A model generated the notes under the pieces. The model worked only from the letters and a program-made list of their open reading frames with translations. It was not told where the DNA came from and did not search any database. Made by a program: the position numbers and the translations under genes. From Chromatiales bacterium 21-64-14 (GTDB lineage Bacteria > Pseudomonadota > Gammaproteobacteria > 21-64-14), in NCBI GenBank assembly GCA_002255365.1, contig NCBI01000004.1, positions 124,001-188,000 of the forward strand: a DNA stretch of 64,000 nucleotides, in the 5' to 3' direction. Below, in pieces: positions 63,544 to 64,000 of the stretch (position 1 is its first letter; every line of letters starts with the position of its first letter).

Positions 63544-64000
63544 AACATGCCCAACCGTTTCTTTGACGAAGAATTTATCGTGTGATCAATGGTCTGTAGT
63601 GCTGCGTTGTGGCCGGGACTGTAGCTGAAAACGTAGCTAAGGGGCCGAAGGTCATGTACCTGCTGTTGTGCGCGCGGCGCTATTGGTTCCGCGCCGTCTG
63701 CCCGGTCTTGCCGGTTGTCCGTTGGGGTTGGTGTCCGGACCGCGGGCGATCTCGCGAAACGACTACCAGCGGTTTTTCCTGCGGACTGGCAACCGCCTCC
63801 AACCCAACGCTTGGCGCGGCGTTGCGCTGTCGAAGTCGATGACACCCTCGACCAACCCAATGCCCTGCGCTGTATAATACTAGCGGTCCGATTATGGTGG
63901 GTGACATCCGCCATGCGGCCTTGGCGTGACGATCTGACCGGCATTGCGTACCGAAGACTGTATTGACCCTTGTCCGGTTTGATCGCGGCTCATGAATGCT
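63544..64000. other. Region after tRNA-Ser without a recognised gene (457 bases)
   Basis: Open frames of 60-80 codons exist on both strands but none has a recognisable motif, ribosome-binding site and codon pattern together. The first 60 bases are AT-richer than the surroundings (AAGAATTTATCGTGTGATCA). A TATAAT with weak -35 at 63873 is listed separately. No copy of the tRNA-Ser 3' end was found, so there is no evidence for an integrated element in view. Confidence 0.5.
63873..63878 (+). promoter_or_regulatory. -10 element near the window end
   Basis: A perfect TATAAT at 63873-63878, with a distant TCGACC at 63848 as a poor -35 (19-base spacer). It would drive a gene beyond the right edge, if any. 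Confidence 0.3.

Noticed and set aside
63486-63944. A 152-codon minus-strand frame across tRNA-Ser with GERGIRTLDG near its end
   Set aside because: This peptide is the well-known false translation of the tRNA-Ser gene; it has no ribosome-binding site and the tRNA is clear.

Overview
The window is about 64 kb of GC-rich chromosomal DNA from a gammaproteobacterium. The evidence is gene order: mutL-miaA-hfq-hflX-hflK-hflC, then hisZ-purA; rnr-rlmB-rpsF-priB-rpsR-rplI-dnaB-alr; ffh-rpsP-rimM-trmD-rplS; and mutS-pncC-thpR-recA-recX-alaS-lysC-csrA-tRNA-Ser. A separate hisZ, priB, the stand-alone PncC and a monofunctional LysC suggest a Chromatiales/Acidiferrobacterales-like lineage, but the genus cannot be fixed from this sequence. 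I see no phage, insertion sequence, CRISPR array or rRNA.

Layout. 1-8.2 kb: mutL tail, tRNA modification, the RNA chaperone Hfq, the HflX GTPase and HflKC membrane complex, HisZ, PurA and a minus-strand tRNA-Leu with a near-consensus promoter. 8.2-15.7 kb: RNase R, RlmB, a ribosomal/primosomal operon, DnaB and alanine racemase, closed by a strong hairpin. 15.7-22.4 kb: membrane and c-di-GMP genes (small membrane protein, GGDEF-EAL protein, RadA, PilZ protein, CorB-like transporter, YpjD). 22.6-31.5 kb: Ffh, the rpsP operon, Ogt, HtpG, an ion transporter, Hsp15 and a Nudix hydrolase. 31.5-38 kb: a thioredoxin, a MoxR/VWA pair, a YbaK-HDOD fusion and a soluble diguanylate cyclase. 38-48 kb: a Lon protease, a truncated nicotinate phosphoribosyltransferase remnant, a 934-residue ACP-acyl-AMP ligase-acyltransferase, NfeD with its slipin partner, a membrane diguanylate cyclase and XerD. 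48-53.2 kb: a CnoX-type thioredoxin, a 7Fe ferredoxin and a stressosome-like operon. 53.3-64 kb: mutS, pncC, thpR, recA/recX, alaS, lysC, csrA and tRNA-Ser.

The most interesting locus is 49794-53179: a diguanylate cyclase, one polypeptide that joins an RsbT-like switch kinase to an RsbX-like phosphatase, an RsbR-like sensor/STAS protein and an RsbS-like STAS protein. This looks like a stressosome with c-di-GMP as output. By eye alignment the RsbS-like protein has Gly where RsbS has its phosphorylated Ser, and the RsbR-like protein keeps only one of two acceptor sites (as Ser). If correct, the switching logic differs from the Bacillus model. The window carries four GGDEF proteins, one EAL domain and one PilZ protein, plus Hfq and CsrA, so it is rich in second-messenger and post-transcriptional regulators.

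A second unusual protein is the ACP-FAAL-PlsC fusion, which could activate a free fatty acid, hold it on its own carrier domain and transfer it to a lysolipid. It is divergent from nfeD/slipin genes, which are also membrane-related. All functional statements rest on motifs and gene order read by eye; no database search was run.
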